A DNA stretch of 64,000 bases from Prolixibacteraceae bacterium (GCA_021740385.1 JAIOZY010000005.1:105098-169097), one strand, 5' to 3'; shown: positions 9,093-18,617, numbered from the stretch's first letter. Numbers and translations: made by a program. The notes: a model not told the origin generated them from the letters alone.

Positions 9093-9140
9093 GGAAACAT
9101 TACCTTTTTTCAATTTGGAGTAGGGGTATAAAAATATAGA

Positions 9141-9173
9141 AACCGTTGTTCGTGAAGGGGCAACGGTTTTTTT
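9141..9173 (+). terminator. Rho-independent terminator of fbaA
   Basis: AACCGTTG (9141-9148) pairs with CAACGGTT (9161-9168) over a 12-nt loop, followed by a T-run to 9173. It lies about 100 nt after fbaA. Confidence 0.85.
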
Positions 9174-9226
9174 GTGGTTGAAAATTGCCGAACTGACTTA
9201 GCTTAATTGAAATGTTTATTTAGTTA

Positions 9227-11554
9227 CTAGAATGGGTAACCAATGGCGATGTTAAAATTAAAATCGGAAGCGTTGTAGGGTCTGGTGCCCGGTATCCAAC
9301 GCCGACCTGCCTCTAAGGCGGGGTCACGTAATTTAACACCCAAATCAGTTCTGATAATGAAATAATTCGTTACCAACCGCAAGCCCAAACCTGTTCCCAC
9401 GGCAAATTCATTATAAAAGCGGTTAAACCGGAAAACAGCCCCTTCGCGATTATCGTTTTCATTAATTGCCCAAATATTACCGGCATCGATAAAAAAAGCA
9501 CCTTCGAAGAGCCAAAACAATTTAAAGCGGTATTCAATGTTGGCCTCAAGTTTAATATCAGCCGACTGGTTTGGATATTCATTCGGGCCTGCGGCATAAC
9601 GACCGGGCCCCAAAGAACGTACCTGCCAGGCTCTTATACCATTAGCCCCACCAGTAAAATAACGTTTTTCGAAAGGAATAACATGAAAATTTCCATACGG
9701 CATGGCAATCCCGAAAAATGCACGCGTAGCAACCGAGTTGTATTTGTCGAAACGGTAACCGTAACGAAAATCGAAATCGCCTTTCAGGTATTGGGCAAAA
9801 CGTGTATTCAAAACCTCGTAATAAGGGGTGTCCTCTCCTGCTTCAACAGCAATTGGCTCATTGCCCAATAGCATGCTTGCAAGGTACAATGTATTCCCGG
9901 CCATTTCAAGGTTCATTCTGAAATAATGATACGAAGGCCTTTTTTTAAAGTCTTGGTTATTGTATATAAAACTGTAGTTACTCGACGATATGATGTGGTC
10001 GGTATAACTGCTTTTAATGTACAGGTCTTTTATGGAATTGATAAATGTTGAATCGAACCTGAAAATTTGTACCGCATTTAAATCAAGCAAGTTAATGTTG
10101 TGGTTTATGTATTGATTCGATTTCCACCGGTAACCAAAAGTAGCATTAATGATTGTGCGGGTATAATCGGGCCGCTCCTGATAGTTGTATGCCATAGAAA
10201 AACGGGTAAAGGGCATGGTATACAGGTTGAGCTTATGTTCATCGATGGGAAACCAAAACCCCGGCACCGATAATTTTGCCTCACCACCCAGTTCGAGCAT
10301 GTTAAATTCCACATTACGCCTTACCTGCCTTTCGGTAGCTCCACGGAAAGAAATGTCGAAAATTTCGGCCCCCCGGAACAAATTCCGGTGCTGATAACTA
10401 ATGTTTCCGGCTACACCTAAATTTCCCGAGGTGTTTGTCCCTTCAATATCAATGGAATAGCTCTGTTTTACCTGCATGGGCAGATATATTTTACCCGATA
10501 ACTTTCCTTTAAGTGAATCAGAATCTTCCCGCTCGTTAAACTGAATGTTTACATATTTAAACTGCCTGATAGAATAAAGGTTGTTAAACATCCGCTCTTC
10601 GGCCTGTTTGCTGTATTGTTCTCCGGGCTTTATTTCAATGGTTTTTAAAAGAATGTTTTCCTTAACGGGCAACTTTTCATTCGAAACAAAAGTTAATCCA
10701 TCGGTATGTGTTGTGTCGCGCAACAATGGTGAAAGCAAACCCGATTTTGCGCTGTCTTGCTTATAAACATGAAAAGTATAATCTTCAACTGTATATTTCT
10801 TGTGAGGCACTTCAACCGAAGGGTTTTTAACAAGTCGGGCATTTTCAATGTTCATTTCAATATCGGCCTCGAATGAATTAAGTGAAGAGTCGATGCGGTA
10901 GTGAATGTAATCCTCAACAAACTTATAATACCCGCTATTTTGAAAATGGCGGGTAATGCGTGAACGCTCTGCATCCAAAACATCAACATCGAGTATATCG
11001 CCTTCTTTGAATAACGATGCGGAACTGATTTCTTTATAAAGGGACTGCAATTGCCTGTCCTTAATAAAATGCCTGATGTTCCGTATGGTATAAGGCACCC
11101 CTGTTTCGACATGGTAGGTGATTTTTGCCCGCTTTTTTGTGAATTCAACATTATCGGTTACCTGTGCCTGGTAAAAGCCTTTGTTGTACAAGTACCGGGT
11201 AAGCTGCTGAATCGATTGGTCTTTCAAACCCTGATCGTATACAACGGGTGCTTCGCCTATCCTTCTCAACCAACTGTTTGGTTTATCTTTATTCGAAATA
11301 TTATAAAGCCAAAGGTGAAATTTCAGGAAACCAAATATCTTCAGGTTCTCTTTTTGCCTGATATGTTTTGCCAATTCACCCTTATTGATTTGCGGGTTAT
11401 CAACCTTAACATCAATATTGCTTAACAGGTATTCCCCCTCGGGCACATAGCGGGTTGTTTTGCAGCCACTGGCAAAAATAATTACCACCAGCAAAACGTA
11501 AATATGTATTTTTGTCTGTTTTCTCTTCACAATTATACAAAAATAGCAAACCAT
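9227..11554 (-). CDS. tamL: TamL-type Omp85 outer-membrane lipoprotein
   Basis: Outer-membrane assembly factor; in Bacteroidota TamL replaces TamA and partners the inner-membrane protein TamB. The 775 residues begin with a hydrophobic segment and a lipobox, FASGC, with the lipidated Cys at 31. POTRA-like domains follow (about 40-370; ITYHVETGVPYTIRNI and a GEQYSKQAEERMFNNLYSIR segment). The C-terminal 16-stranded barrel contains the family RYFTGGANGIRAWQVRSLGP motif (near 645) and ends in an aromatic residue (IAIGYPF). A GTG nine codons in is a possible alternative start. It is divergent from a TrmH-family gene 50 bp away. tamB is not in the window. Confidence 0.85.
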   Translation of the reverse strand: MVCYFCIIVKRKQTKIHIYVLLVVIIFASGCKTTRYVPEGEYLLSNIDVKVDNPQINKGELAKHIRQKENLKIFGFLKFHLWLYNISNKDKPNSWLRRIGEAPVVYDQGLKDQSIQQLTRYLYNKGFYQAQVTDNVEFTKKRAKITYHVETGVPYTIRNIRHFIKDRQLQSLYKEISSASLFKEGDILDVDVLDAERSRITRHFQNSGYYKFVEDYIHYRIDSSLNSFEADIEMNIENARLVKNPSVEVPHKKYTVEDYTFHVYKQDSAKSGLLSPLLRDTTHTDGLTFVSNEKLPVKENILLKTIEIKPGEQYSKQAEERMFNNLYSIRQFKYVNIQFNEREDSDSLKGKLSGKIYLPMQVKQSYSIDIEGTNTSGNLGVAGNISYQHRNLFRGAEIFDISFRGATERQVRRNVEFNMLELGGEAKLSVPGFWFPIDEHKLNLYTMPFTRFSMAYNYQERPDYTRTIINATFGYRWKSNQYINHNINLLDLNAVQIFRFDSTFINSIKDLYIKSSYTDHIISSSNYSFIYNNQDFKKRPSYHYFRMNLEMAGNTLYLASMLLGNEPIAVEAGEDTPYYEVLNTRFAQYLKGDFDFRYGYRFDKYNSVATRAFFGIAMPYGNFHVIPFEKRYFTGGANGIRAWQVRSLGPGRYAAGPNEYPNQSADIKLEANIEYRFKLFWLFEGAFFIDAGNIWAINENDNREGAVFRFNRFYNEFAVGTGLGLRLVTNYFIIRTDLGVKLRDPALEAGRRWIPGTRPYNASDFNFNIAIGYPF

Positions 11555-11604
11555 TTGTTTTGATTTCTTAACGGACTGCTTTAATTTCGTTTCAAACTAC
11601 AGGA

Positions 11605-12366
11605 ATGCTAAGTAAAAACAAAATTAAACAGATTAAATTGCTCGCGCATAAAAAGTACCGCGATTCAACCGGATTGTTTATTGCCGAGGGTGAAAAAATT
11701 ATAAAGGAACTCATTCTTGCCCGTTACCGGTTTAACCTGATAGTGGCGACTAACGACCTCATGTCGTCATACAATTCAGTTGAATGTGAGAAAATCACTG
11801 CTACGCCTGACGAAATAAAAAAGGTAAGCCAGCTAAAAACCCCGCCTCCTGTATTTGCACTTTGCTATCAAAAGCATGAAAAACTCCTTGTTGAAAACCT
11901 GAAAAATGAACTGACACTTGCCCTTGACCAAATTCAGGATCCTGGAAACCTTGGCACCATTATACGCCTTTCGTCGTGGTTTGGGCTGCACCATTTGGTT
12001 TGCTCACCCAATACTGTCGATTGCTACAACCCGAAAGTTATACAAGCATCGATGGGAGCAATTGCCCATGTAAGCATCCATTATACAAGCCTGGTTGCTT
12101 TAATTGCCGATGCAAAAAAAGCCGGAATAGCAACCTTCGGTACATTTTTAAGCGGAAGGAACATTTACAGTGAAAATTTACCTGAAAAAGGCATTGTTGT
12201 TTTGGGCAACGAAGGGAAAGGTATCAGCCCCGAAATTGAAAAACTGATTGGGGAAAAGTTGTTCATCCCCGCCCATCCTTTAAACCGGTTATCGGTTGAA
12301 TCGCTCAACGTTTCGGTTGCCGCCTCTATTGTATGCTCAGAATTCAGAAGGAATATTTTGTTGTGA
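11605..12366 (+). CDS. TrmH/SpoU-family RNA 2'-O-methyltransferase
   Basis: SPOUT-fold enzyme that methylates ribose 2'-OH in rRNA or tRNA using S-adenosylmethionine; the target nucleotide is unknown. It has 253 residues: an N-terminal substrate-binding domain (KYRDSTGLFIAEGEKIIKEL, about 18-37), motif 1 DQIQDPGNLGTIIR (108-121), motif 2 LGNEGKGIS (200-208) and motif 3 RLSVESLNVSVAASI (near 229-243), which form the knotted cofactor site. It is divergently transcribed from tamL, an arrangement common in Bacteroidia. Confidence 0.9.
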   Translation: MLSKNKIKQIKLLAHKKYRDSTGLFIAEGEKIIKELILARYRFNLIVATNDLMSSYNSVECEKITATPDEIKKVSQLKTPPPVFALCYQKHEKLLVENLKNELTLALDQIQDPGNLGTIIRLSSWFGLHHLVCSPNTVDCYNPKVIQASMGAIAHVSIHYTSLVALIADAKKAGIATFGTFLSGRNIYSENLPEKGIVVLGNEGKGISPEIEKLIGEKLFIPAHPLNRLSVESLNVSVAASIVCSEFRRNILL

Positions 12367-12391
12367 TAAAACCCGTTAGCCTGCACCCATT

Positions 12392-13981
12392 TCAGGATAA
12401 ATTGTTTCCCAACATCTCATCTTTACCTGTTAAAGTACGGGCAACTTTCTCGGCACAGCGCTCGCCATCGATAGCCGACGACACGATTCCCCCGGAATAA
12501 CCGGCACCCTCGCCACAAGGATACAAACGTTTTACCTGTACATGTTCAAATGAATGGCTGTCGCGGGGAACACGTATTGGCGATGATGTTCGTGATTCAA
12601 CGCCCAAAACAACGGCTTCGTTTGTTAAAAAACCCCTTGCTTTTGAATTGATTTGCCTAAAGCCCTTTTGAAGCCGGCTTGTTATAAAACCGGGCATCAA
12701 TTGGTGCAACGGTGCAGGGCTAATTCCGGGGTGATAGGATGTTGAAGGAAGCGTGCCCGAAGTTTTACCTGCTACAAAATCGGCCAGTCGCTGTGCCGGT
12801 GCAACGTGTGAATTTCCTGCCAGTTGAAAACATTTTCTTTCTATCTCCTCCTGAAATTTCATTCCGGCCAGCTCGTTATATTGGGCGTGGCTTTTTAAAT
12901 CTTCAACCCGCAGTTCAACAACAATGCCCGAATTGGCAAATTTCCCGTTACGGCCAGATGGCGACATGCCGTTTACAACCATCTCGTTGTTCGAAGTTGA
13001 GGCAGGAACAATAACCCCGCCGGGGCACATGCAAAAAGAATAAACTCCCCTGCCTTCTACCTGCTCGGCAAAACTGTAGGTTGCAGCTGGGAGATATTTG
13101 TCGCGTTTCGGACAGTGATACTGAATTTCATCAATTAATATTTGTGGATGTTCAACCCGGAGCCCTACAGCAAAATTTTTAGCTTCGAGCACCAATCCCA
13201 AATCATGCAATTGAAAATATATATCGCGGGCCGAATGCCCTGTAGCCAATATAACGGCCTTTGCAAGTACTTGTTCGTTTTGATTAATGCGCAGCCCTTT
13301 TATGGTATCACTTTCAATAACCAATCCGGTAATACGGCTGTTGAAATGTATCTCACCCCCCGCGTCCAAAATGGCTTGCCGCATGTTTTTTATAACACGG
13401 GGCAATACATTTGTTCCAATGTGGGGATGAGCATCGATTAAAATTTCCGGTTGTGCACCATGCTGATAAAAAATGTTTAGAATGCGTTTTACATCACCCT
13501 TTTTTTTCGAACGGGTATACAATTTACCATCGGAAAAAGTACCGGCGCCCCCTTCTCCAAATCCGTAATTCGAGTCGGGGTTTACCCCTTCGTTACGATG
13601 AATTGCAGCAATGTCATGTTTCCGGCTGCTTACATCTTTTCCCCGTTCAAAAATTACCGGCTTTAAACCCAGTTCAATTAACCGCAATGCCGCAAACAAC
13701 CCTGCCGGGCCTGCTCCCACAATTAATACCTCAGTTTTGTTTCCCACCCAGGGATATTCAAATTTTTGACTCTCATTTTCACTGGGCAATTCACCAATAA
13801 AAACTTCTAACCCAAGGTTGATTTTTACCTTTTTGCCCCTTGCATCCACCGATCGCCGTATTATGCGTATAAAAGTGATATCGACTGAATGGATTTTCAG
13901 CTTACTTACCGCTGCATCTCGAATTAAACTTTCATCGGCAGCCTGCCATGGTAGAAGGTTAATGTTAAGTTCTGTTTTCAA
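12392..13981 (-). CDS. FAD-dependent oxidoreductase (COG2509-like)
   Basis: Predicted flavoprotein dehydrogenase of unknown substrate. The 529 residues comprise an N-terminal extension (1-80) followed by a Rossmann FAD-binding motif, VLIVGAGPAGLFAALRL (85-101). ERGKDVSSRKHDI, the GEGGAGTFSDGKLYTRSKK segment (about 150-168) and a C-terminal YPCGEGAGYSGGIVSSAIDG motif are hallmarks of this uncharacterised family, sometimes annotated as geranylgeranyl-reductase-like. No signal peptide is seen, so it is cytoplasmic. It is convergent with the methyltransferase gene (25 nt between stops). Confidence 0.83.
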   Translation of the reverse strand: MKTELNINLLPWQAADESLIRDAAVSKLKIHSVDITFIRIIRRSVDARGKKVKINLGLEVFIGELPSENESQKFEYPWVGNKTEVLIVGAGPAGLFAALRLIELGLKPVIFERGKDVSSRKHDIAAIHRNEGVNPDSNYGFGEGGAGTFSDGKLYTRSKKKGDVKRILNIFYQHGAQPEILIDAHPHIGTNVLPRVIKNMRQAILDAGGEIHFNSRITGLVIESDTIKGLRINQNEQVLAKAVILATGHSARDIYFQLHDLGLVLEAKNFAVGLRVEHPQILIDEIQYHCPKRDKYLPAATYSFAEQVEGRGVYSFCMCPGGVIVPASTSNNEMVVNGMSPSGRNGKFANSGIVVELRVEDLKSHAQYNELAGMKFQEEIERKCFQLAGNSHVAPAQRLADFVAGKTSGTLPSTSYHPGISPAPLHQLMPGFITSRLQKGFRQINSKARGFLTNEAVVLGVESRTSSPIRVPRDSHSFEHVQVKRLYPCGEGAGYSGGIVSSAIDGERCAEKVARTLTGKDEMLGNNLS

Positions 13982-14028
13982 ATAATCATGTTTTCATACA
14001 TAACACCTAATCCTTCAACATGGTTTAA

Positions 14029-14799
14029 TTATTCGAAATGAAAACTGAGGGTCAGCATATTTTGAAACATATTTTGCAGCGACATTTGATAATATTGTTG
14101 CTGCGGTAATTTTGGCAATTTATCGGATAGGATATTACCTAAACCGATGCTGTACTTAATTTCGGTTGATAAGCGGAAAAATTGCAAATAAAGGTCCCAT
14201 CCCATTCCTACTTCGGCAAAAAAACCCGTTTTGTCTATCAGCAACAGTTCATCGTTAGCCGACTTTGAAATGTCCCACCTAAACGCAACACCACCCATCA
14301 TGTAGGGGCGGTGGTTTATTATTCGTTTAGATTTGTATTTTAAATAAATGGGCAAATCGATAAAGGTTGACCGAACAATGAAGGCATCAGCCTGGGCCGG
14401 ATCGTTAATATCATGAATGGGTACATTGAAAGCAATTCTACGGTCGCCAAAACTCAAACCGGGTACAAAACGTAAATCGAGGTTCTTTGTTAGCCGCAGG
14501 TTTGACACAATTCCAACGGTAAAACCGGGTATAAGCTGTGGAATATCGGCCCTAATTGCCCTTCCGACCGAATCGATTTCAGGCCGAAACCGTTCTTCAA
14601 CCTTATCGTATTCGAAAAGCGGATTGTCATCGAGGGTATTGTAATGCATAAACTTATAATCGAAGGTATTAATACCCAGGGTGAAACCAAAGTGAATGGT
14701 ACAGTCGTCGAACGTGGTTAAATTAGGTATGGAAAACCACTGGGCACTAGACCCAAAGGTTATTGTAACAAGACCAATAATAATTATTAATCGTTTCAT
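14029..14799 (-). CDS. porT: PorT/SprT-like type IX secretion outer-membrane protein
   Basis: Component of the T9SS (gliding/secretion) machinery, an outer-membrane beta-barrel needed for export of proteins with CTD sorting signals. The 256-residue protein starts with a signal peptide (MKRLIIIIGLVTITFGSSAQ). The rest is beta-rich, with alternating aromatic strands (PIYLKYKSKRIINHRPYMMG; FAEVGMGWDLYLQFFRLSTE) and a terminal F-H-F-E. The key support is context: porT is typically next to ubiE in Bacteroidota, and here the genes are 39 nt apart on the same strand. A generic porin-like barrel remains possible. It would serve export of the giant CTD protein at 18667-30348. Confidence 0.78.
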   Translation of the reverse strand: MKRLIIIIGLVTITFGSSAQWFSIPNLTTFDDCTIHFGFTLGINTFDYKFMHYNTLDDNPLFEYDKVEERFRPEIDSVGRAIRADIPQLIPGFTVGIVSNLRLTKNLDLRFVPGLSFGDRRIAFNVPIHDINDPAQADAFIVRSTFIDLPIYLKYKSKRIINHRPYMMGGVAFRWDISKSANDELLLIDKTGFFAEVGMGWDLYLQFFRLSTEIKYSIGLGNILSDKLPKLPQQQYYQMSLQNMFQNMLTLSFHFE

Positions 14800-14838
14800 T
14801 AAAAACAGCTTTTAAATACAAACAAAATATGTTTTAAT

Positions 14839-15573
14839 TTATTGCCATACCTTTTCGTTCTTATGGGCAACATACAATGTGGCAATCCCAAAGGTAAAAG
14901 TTTTATAGTAACACTGCGAATATCCACACCCCTCGAGTATACCAATCATTTTTTCACCCGATATAAAATCAGTTATCGATTCGGGGAGATATGAGTAAGC
15001 CCGACGGTGCTTTGAAACAAACCTGCCAATAAAGGGCAGAAAATAATATGAATAAAAACGGTACAATTGCTTTACGGGAAAAGCAGTAGGTTGCGAAAAT
15101 TCAAGAATAAACAAGGGGGCACCATTTTTTAGTACCCGGCGAATTTCAGTCAAACCTTTTTCAAGGTTTTCAAAATTACGGATGCCAAAAGCTACCATTC
15201 CGGCATCAAACATATTATCATCATGTTTCAGGTTTTCAGCATCGCCAATTTCGAGCTTAACCTGATTTTCCAATTTTCTTACAACAAGTTTTTTCCTGCC
15301 GGCTGCAATCATCTTTTCCGAAAAATCGACTCCGGTAATTTTCATTGAACTACTTTTTGCGGCCATAATGGCAAGATCGGCTGTTCCGGTAGCAATATCG
15401 ACCACCTGTTTGGGTTTGTGCCTTTTCAAAACAGCAATCAGCCTTTTTCGCCAGTATATGTCAATGCCAAACGACAAAAAATGGTTTAGAAAATCATAAT
15501 TACGGGCAATGCTGTTAAACATTGCCCGGACTTCATTCTTTTTATCTTTTCCTGATTTGTATGGATCAGCCAA
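14839..15573 (-). CDS. ubiE: Demethylmenaquinone methyltransferase MenG/UbiE
   Basis: SAM-dependent C-methyltransferase of the last step of menaquinone synthesis (DMKH2 to MKH2). The 244 residues carry the UbiE signature FNSIARNYDFLNHFLSFGID (about 19-38), motif I VVDIATGTADLA (57-68), GVDFSEKMI (near 79) and FGIRNFENLEKGLTEIRRVL (near 127), plus FSQPTAFPVKQLYRFYSYYF (near 160), typical of the family. Bacteroidota use menaquinone, so the menaquinone role is preferred. It lies 11 nt downstream of the AIR-synthase-like gene and 39 nt upstream of porT. Confidence 0.95.
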   Translation of the reverse strand: MADPYKSGKDKKNEVRAMFNSIARNYDFLNHFLSFGIDIYWRKRLIAVLKRHKPKQVVDIATGTADLAIMAAKSSSMKITGVDFSEKMIAAGRKKLVVRKLENQVKLEIGDAENLKHDDNMFDAGMVAFGIRNFENLEKGLTEIRRVLKNGAPLFILEFSQPTAFPVKQLYRFYSYYFLPFIGRFVSKHRRAYSYLPESITDFISGEKMIGILEGCGYSQCYYKTFTFGIATLYVAHKNEKVWQ

Positions 15574-15584
15574 TGCTTTATGGT

Positions 15585-16634
15585 TTATAATGCTTCCGAC
15601 ATTTTATCGATAAATCCGTACGATTCATCATCAATTCTGATTTCACCTTTTGTAACATGCCCCAGGGTAAAGAAAGGGATTTTTGATTCATACATAAAAT
15701 CGATAAATTCTTCTTCTTTGTCCTGGTCAACACCAACTACAACCCTTCCCATTGATTCACCAAAAAGGAAACAATCGGTACGGACTTCGGCAGCTGTGGT
15801 AATGTCGAAACCTAAACCGTTAAGCCATCCTGCGCGCAGCAAGCTGAAAAACAGCCCCCCTTTTGCAACAGGCCCGGCACTTTCAATGAGACTGTTTTCA
15901 ATCAACTGCGAGACAACTTCTAAAAGCGAGGCTTCAAATTTTAAATCGAAAGCCGGAAGCGGCGAATCGGAAATTTCGTGATAAAATTCGAGGTAATCCG
16001 ATGTTCCAAGATCATCGGCTACTTTCCCGAGAAGAAAAATGTTATTTCCTTTATTTTTAAAACCGGGGTTCATTGTTTTTACTTCTGTTTTTTCCTTACA
16101 ATGAACAGCCCCAACTAAACTAATTATCACCGTAGGGGCCTGTGACCCGTGTTGGCCAAAATAATCGAAGCGTATTTTTTTGTCAGATATTTTAAGGCCA
16201 TAAACATTTGCAGCATTTTCGAGGCCCTGTTTTATTCCTGAAGCAATAAATTGCCCGTTTGGATCACTAAAATTTATATGGTACAACATGGCCGTAATGG
16301 CAACAGGCTTTGCTCCCTGGCACACCATTTTGCGTGCGGCACGCGAAACAAGTATTTCAGCTGCCATTTGCGGATCGTTAATAATGTGATGGTGCATGGC
16401 ATGGGTTGTCATCGACATCATTTTTGTTCCGCCCTCTAATTCAAAAATTCCGGTTTCCTCAATTCCGCCCGACACTCCTTTTTTTGAATCGAGCCCAGCA
16501 TCGGTAAAATCGTTGAAATAATTTAAGGGCGATAAATTTGGATTCACCATTAACTGATCAATTACAACACTGAGATCATCGGGCTCGGGTATTTGGCTTA
16601 TGTCAAACTGATTGTTTTTTTGCTCCTGTTCCAT
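15585..16634 (-). CDS. AIR synthase (PurM/PurL-like) family protein
   Basis: Member of the PurM/PurL/SelD/ThiL ATP-binding superfamily. The 349 residues show an N-terminal PurM-like domain (about 40-185: LSPLNYFNDFTDAGLDSKKG; MHHHIINDPQMAAEILVSRA), and a C-terminal PurM-like domain (FLLGKVADDLGTSDYLEFYH; VAKGGLFFSLLRAGWLNGLG near 265). It is shorter than full PurL (about 1200) and differs from canonical PurM, so it may be a Bacteroidota-specific paralogue; a role in purine synthesis is inferred only. It heads a minus-strand unit with ubiE and porT. Confidence 0.72.
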   Translation of the reverse strand: MEQEQKNNQFDISQIPEPDDLSVVIDQLMVNPNLSPLNYFNDFTDAGLDSKKGVSGGIEETGIFELEGGTKMMSMTTHAMHHHIINDPQMAAEILVSRAARKMVCQGAKPVAITAMLYHINFSDPNGQFIASGIKQGLENAANVYGLKISDKKIRFDYFGQHGSQAPTVIISLVGAVHCKEKTEVKTMNPGFKNKGNNIFLLGKVADDLGTSDYLEFYHEISDSPLPAFDLKFEASLLEVVSQLIENSLIESAGPVAKGGLFFSLLRAGWLNGLGFDITTAAEVRTDCFLFGESMGRVVVGVDQDKEEEFIDFMYESKIPFFTLGHVTKGEIRIDDESYGFIDKMSEAL

Positions 16635-16711
16635 AACATATTTGTTTTATTCACGACAAAAATAACGAATTAAAAAGATATAATTTAACTTCGTGGGCAA
16701 ATCGTTTTATT

Positions 16712-17470
16712 ATGGAACAAATTGCATTCATAACCGGGGCTACATCGGGCATTGGCAAGGCTACGGCACTATTGCTCGCAAAAAAAGGTTTTAAAATAAT
16801 TATTAACGGGCGCAGGAAAGGGCTTTTACAAAGACTTGCCCGTGAGCTCTGCACGCTTTCAAATTCTGAACCATTGCAACTTGTTTTTGATGTGCGTGAT
16901 TCTGACGCAGTCAATTCAGCCATTAATTCGTTGCCCGAAGCCTGGAAAAACATTACACTTTTAATAAACAATGCGGGACTTGCCGCTGGTTTTGAACCTT
17001 TGCACGAAGGCGATTATTCCGACTGGAACCGCATGATCGACACCAATATTAAAGGCATCGCCTATGTTACAAAAGCAGTTGTTAAACAAATGATATCAAA
17101 CCAAAGAGGTCACATTATCAATGTATCGTCAATTGCCGGTAAAGAGGCTTATCCAAACGGAAATGTTTACTGTGCCTCGAAACATGCTGTTGAAGGTCTG
17201 ACCCGTGCCATGCGCCTCGATTTTCTGAAATATAACATTAAAGTGGGCTCCATCGCACCGGGCATGGTAAATACCGAATTTTCCACTGTGCGTTTTCATG
17301 GCGATAAAAATCGTGCCGATGATGTTTATACAGGGATGCAACCGTTATTGGCCGAAGATGTGGCCGAAGCGATCCTCTTCATGGCCACCCGTCCTCCCCA
17401 TGTCAACATCGATGATATGCTCATTATGCCAACGGCACAAGGCTCGGCACGTGATGTATTCCGAAAATGA
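16712..17470 (+). CDS. SDR-family NAD(P)-dependent oxidoreductase (YdfG-like)
   Basis: Classical short-chain dehydrogenase of 252 residues. The cofactor motif TGATSGIG is at 8-15, NNAG at 86-89, the catalytic Ser near 139 (INVSSIAG) and Tyr153/Lys157 (YCASKHAVEG). The family to which it looks closest acts on 3-hydroxy acids or serine (YdfG), but the substrate is not shown by sequence. The Arg pair after the second strand (INGRRKG, 31-37) favours NADP. It is a single gene convergent with a nitroreductase. Confidence 0.88.
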   Translation: MEQIAFITGATSGIGKATALLLAKKGFKIIINGRRKGLLQRLARELCTLSNSEPLQLVFDVRDSDAVNSAINSLPEAWKNITLLINNAGLAAGFEPLHEGDYSDWNRMIDTNIKGIAYVTKAVVKQMISNQRGHIINVSSIAGKEAYPNGNVYCASKHAVEGLTRAMRLDFLKYNIKVGSIAPGMVNTEFSTVRFHGDKNRADDVYTGMQPLLAEDVAEAILFMATRPPHVNIDDMLIMPTAQGSARDVFRK

Positions 17471-17500
17471 TACGTTAACCGCTTCTTTTTCGCCAATGTA

Positions 17501-18238
17501 TTATAAAAAGCCCTGCTCTTTCAGAACGTTCAAAAATTTTTCTGAGAAGAATTCATTGTCGGCTTTTTTGTACCGTACATCGGTGAAAACCTGTGCCAGG
17601 GTTTTCTTGTTGTTTTCTTTAATAAACTGAATGTTTTCGGCCAAAGACTCCTTTTCCTTGTAAAGTTTATCAATCATTTCGGGCGTATAATCACAATAGG
17701 TATTGTTGTGAACAACAGCACCAAGAGGCAGCCTGTCGGTCAGGCCGGGGCTTTCATCGGGCCAGCCAACGGTAATTGTGGTAATGGGCACAACGCCTTT
17801 GGGCAGTTTAAGCGTTTCGATTATTTCTTTGGCATTGTAAGTGGTTGTTCCCAGGTAACAAATTCCCAACCCTTCAGATTCAGCAGCAATGGTTACATTT
17901 TGAGCTACCAGTAATGCATCGATTGCCGCTGTAATAAACGACAAAAAGTTATCGTATCCGGGTTCGGCTTTTCTTTGGTTACACCATTTATTAAAGCGGT
18001 TAAAATCGGCACAAAATGTAAGGATATTGGGAGCCTGGGTTACCATCGGCTGGTTAAAGTGTGCCGGTGCAAGGGCCTTTTTTATCTCGGAATCGGTAGT
18101 ATTAATAATTGAATATACCTGCATGTTTCCGGTAGTTGATGCCCGGGTTCCTGCTTCAAGTACCCGGTTTATCAACTCTTTGGTTATTGGTTTGTTTTGG
18201 TATTTCCTGATGCTGCGGTGTTGTAATAATGTGTTCAT
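17501..18238 (-). CDS. Nitroreductase, NfsA/FRP-type
   Basis: FMN-dependent NAD(P)H oxidoreductase likely reducing nitro or quinone compounds. The 245 residues start with the flavin-binding RSIRKYQNKPI (about 8-18), then AGTRASTTGNMQVYSIINTT (near 30-49), AALLVAQN-type helix (AIDALLVAQNVTIAAESEGL), the GICYLGTTTYNA loop (near 134) and GVVPITTITVGWPDESPGLT (near 152), all matching the FMN sites of the NfsA subgroup. The C-terminal 60 residues are the lid of this subgroup. It is convergent with the SDR gene (30 nt). Confidence 0.87.
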   Translation of the reverse strand: MNTLLQHRSIRKYQNKPITKELINRVLEAGTRASTTGNMQVYSIINTTDSEIKKALAPAHFNQPMVTQAPNILTFCADFNRFNKWCNQRKAEPGYDNFLSFITAAIDALLVAQNVTIAAESEGLGICYLGTTTYNAKEIIETLKLPKGVVPITTITVGWPDESPGLTDRLPLGAVVHNNTYCDYTPEMIDKLYKEKESLAENIQFIKENNKKTLAQVFTDVRYKKADNEFFSEKFLNVLKEQGFL

Positions 18239-18439
18239 CTTAAATTTTTTTCAGTAACATTCTTTAAAAATAAGAGATTTCCTGCGACATTGACAATAAC
18301 AGCTTCTTCATTTTCAAAAAAAACTTACGCTCTTAGGGGATCTTTTGTATTCTGTATTTTATCATATTCTATGCTTACATTTAATGTTCGTTGGCATTTT
18401 ATACTCTCCCCCCGGGGTGAGTTGGACGGGTCAGGCTTT

Positions 18440-18601
18440 ATTAGTTCTACCAGCAAATTCCAGTTCTCCGCCAACTGGCGGATCCTGGAAACTTTGGCCA
18501 TTCTCTTTTTCATTACTGCCTCCGCTTTCTTAATCCCGATGTTCATCGGGATTAGTTCGACCAGCAAATTCCAGTTCTCCGCCAACTGGCGGATCCTGGA
18601 A
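18440..18601. repeat. Two 51-bp direct repeats, each a hairpin, with a perfect palindrome between
   Basis: Units at 18440-18490 and 18551-18601 differ at one position (50/51), 111 nt apart start to start. Each contains TCCGCCA/TGGCGGA (2-nt loop) nested inside TTCCAG/CTGGAA. Between them 18532-18541 AATCCCGATG pairs with 18544-18553 CATCGGGATT (10 bp perfect). No protein feature is seen in 18239-18666. The TCCGCC...GGCGGA core is shared with 3207 and 7644. Confidence 0.8.
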
Positions 18602-18617
18602 TTTGGGTCTCACTAAT

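Noticed and set aside
18440..18601. CRISPR-like direct repeats
   Set aside because: There are only two units, each strongly palindromic, with a 60-nt palindromic gap rather than a unique spacer, and no cas gene.
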